A stretch of DNA of 64,000 nt. It comes from Pterobdella sp. o SKG-2022 (Eukaryota > Annelida > Clitellata > Hirudinida > Piscicolidae). Positions 62,965 through 64,000 of this stretch are shown here, one piece after another. The stretch spans positions 6,310,217 through 6,374,216 of the forward strand of contig OZ038323.1 in the NCBI GenBank assembly GCA_964035795.1. Direction: 5' to 3'. The first letter of the stretch is position 1. Each line of letters begins with the position of its first letter. The position numbers and the translations under genes were made by a program. Under the pieces are notes generated by a model. That model was not told the DNA's origin, searched no databases, and saw nothing but the letters and a program-made list of their open reading frames with translations.

Positions 62965-64000
62965 CTGCAGCATTAATATTGAAGGTTTATTAGAAATATA
63001 ATTACGCATGTGTTTAATGTACGTTTCAAAAATCGAAGTGATATTGAGGAGAAAATGAGAAGAATAAATTTGAAGCCACGTTTCAGTGGTAGAGTTGGAT
63101 GACTTGAGCGTTTAAAGCTGAATATTTAAAATTTTGAACTTGAATATTTTAAATTTCAGCACAAAGGGTGGAAAGAAAATTGAAAAATTTTATTGGAAAA
63201 TTGGAATTATGTGCGATATTTGAAGTTTTGATGCATTATTAAACTGCAGCAAAAATAATAAAAGGCACATCGAAAACCGCAGTCTTGATGCAGCCACTCA
63301 ATCATTTTAAAATAATTACTCGTAAAAAATATCAAAATCGCATTATTTCGCCATTTTTTCTAGAAATTTTCCGAATCGATAATCTGGATTGTTTACATGA
63401 AAGGTTAACACGGAGCTTGCATAAACAACTTTGGAAGTTTCAACGATAAGAGATACAGCTGAGAATTATAACTTTTAAGTTACTTTAGAAATTGGTTTAA
63501 ATTCATAAAAATGATCTATAAATAACTTTAAAACGTCATGAATGCGTTTGCAGAAAGCTTTTTCATATGTTAAGTTTCAATTCAACATTGCTTCTATCGA
63601 CTTTTGCATTCTCAATTCAAATTCTCAAAAATTACAGTCTACCGGCATTTAAAGAGTGAATTTCCATGCCAAATTACACAGCTTCCTAGCGCATGCAATA
63701 AATACTGTCTGTTCCATTGTGCTCGCATAAGATTGAATGAGTGTGTGTTGAATAAGAAAAGAGAAGAGCTGAAATGGTGGCGGGAAACAAAAAACAACAA
63801 AAGATGATAAATGCTTGTATCGATTCTTGTCTTGGTGGCTTGAGTAAGTGATTGATGTTTTTGTGATGCTAATAAAATAACTCTTGTCTTGAAGTGGTGT
63901 GGTGTGGGTGTGAGAAATGCTAACTTAATAAAAGTTTAGATAAAAAATCGTTTCGTGTAACAACGTGTGATGTGGTTGATGTTGTGTTGTGTAGTGTGGC
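62965..64000. other. Upstream flank of the FTP exon
   Basis: About 1 kb of AT-rich DNA. The FTP exon's acceptor (gctgcag) shows that at least one earlier exon exists, but none could be identified here. The end of the window (from about 63,890) is GTG/TGT-rich. Confidence 0.5.

Overview
This window is nuclear DNA of an AT-rich invertebrate animal. Genes are split into many short exons with GT/AG introns, simple-sequence repeats are abundant, and all recognisable proteins are animal families: a Trio/Kalirin RhoGEF, a Cys-loop receptor subunit, and a sushi-domain membrane protein. There is no bacterial-style gene organisation. The phylum cannot be fixed from the sequence alone. Exons were joined by hand using reading-frame continuity, GT/AG sites and family alignment. 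For each of the four gene models every exon phase chains without a frame break.

Layout: (1) 1-2,370 is intergenic, repeat-rich DNA. (2) 2,371-17,997, minus strand: an apparently complete 42-exon Trio/Kalirin orthologue (about 1,791 aa) with SEC14, spectrin repeats, DH1 and PH1, then a linker and a stop. No SH3 domain or second GEF module is visible. (3) 20,052-21,105, plus strand: a compact three-exon gene for an 84-aa secreted serine-protease inhibitor of the potato-inhibitor-I (CI-2/eglin) family, with a TATA box about 100 bp upstream. Its exons encode only 30, 18 and 36 residues, so it is easily missed. (4) 23,618 to at least 44,078, minus strand: a nicotinic-acetylcholine-receptor-like subunit of at least 1,235 aa, with an Asn-rich N-terminal extension and a roughly 700-residue M3-M4 loop. 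It lacks the loop-C vicinal cysteines. (5) 49,128 to at least 62,964, minus strand: a single-pass membrane protein. In order it has an eroded fucolectin/F5-8C-like (FTP) domain carrying low-complexity insertions, one sushi (CCP) domain, a Ser-rich stalk, a transmembrane helix and a Gln/His-rich cytoplasmic tail.

The introns carry most of the remaining structure. There is an almost uninterrupted TAC triplet array of about 870 bp, an ATC array of about 680 bp, CA/TG arrays, a 17-bp minisatellite and a polypurine tract. There are also a perfect-looking hairpin, tRNA-derived SINE-like relics and a retroelement-like zinc-finger relic. Several Trio 3' splice sites sit directly in CA microsatellites.

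The three large genes are all plausibly neuronal or synaptic (RhoGEF, ligand-gated channel, sushi-domain surface protein). That they work together is only inference from adjacency and families. Several proteins share Asn/Asp-rich low-complexity insertions.
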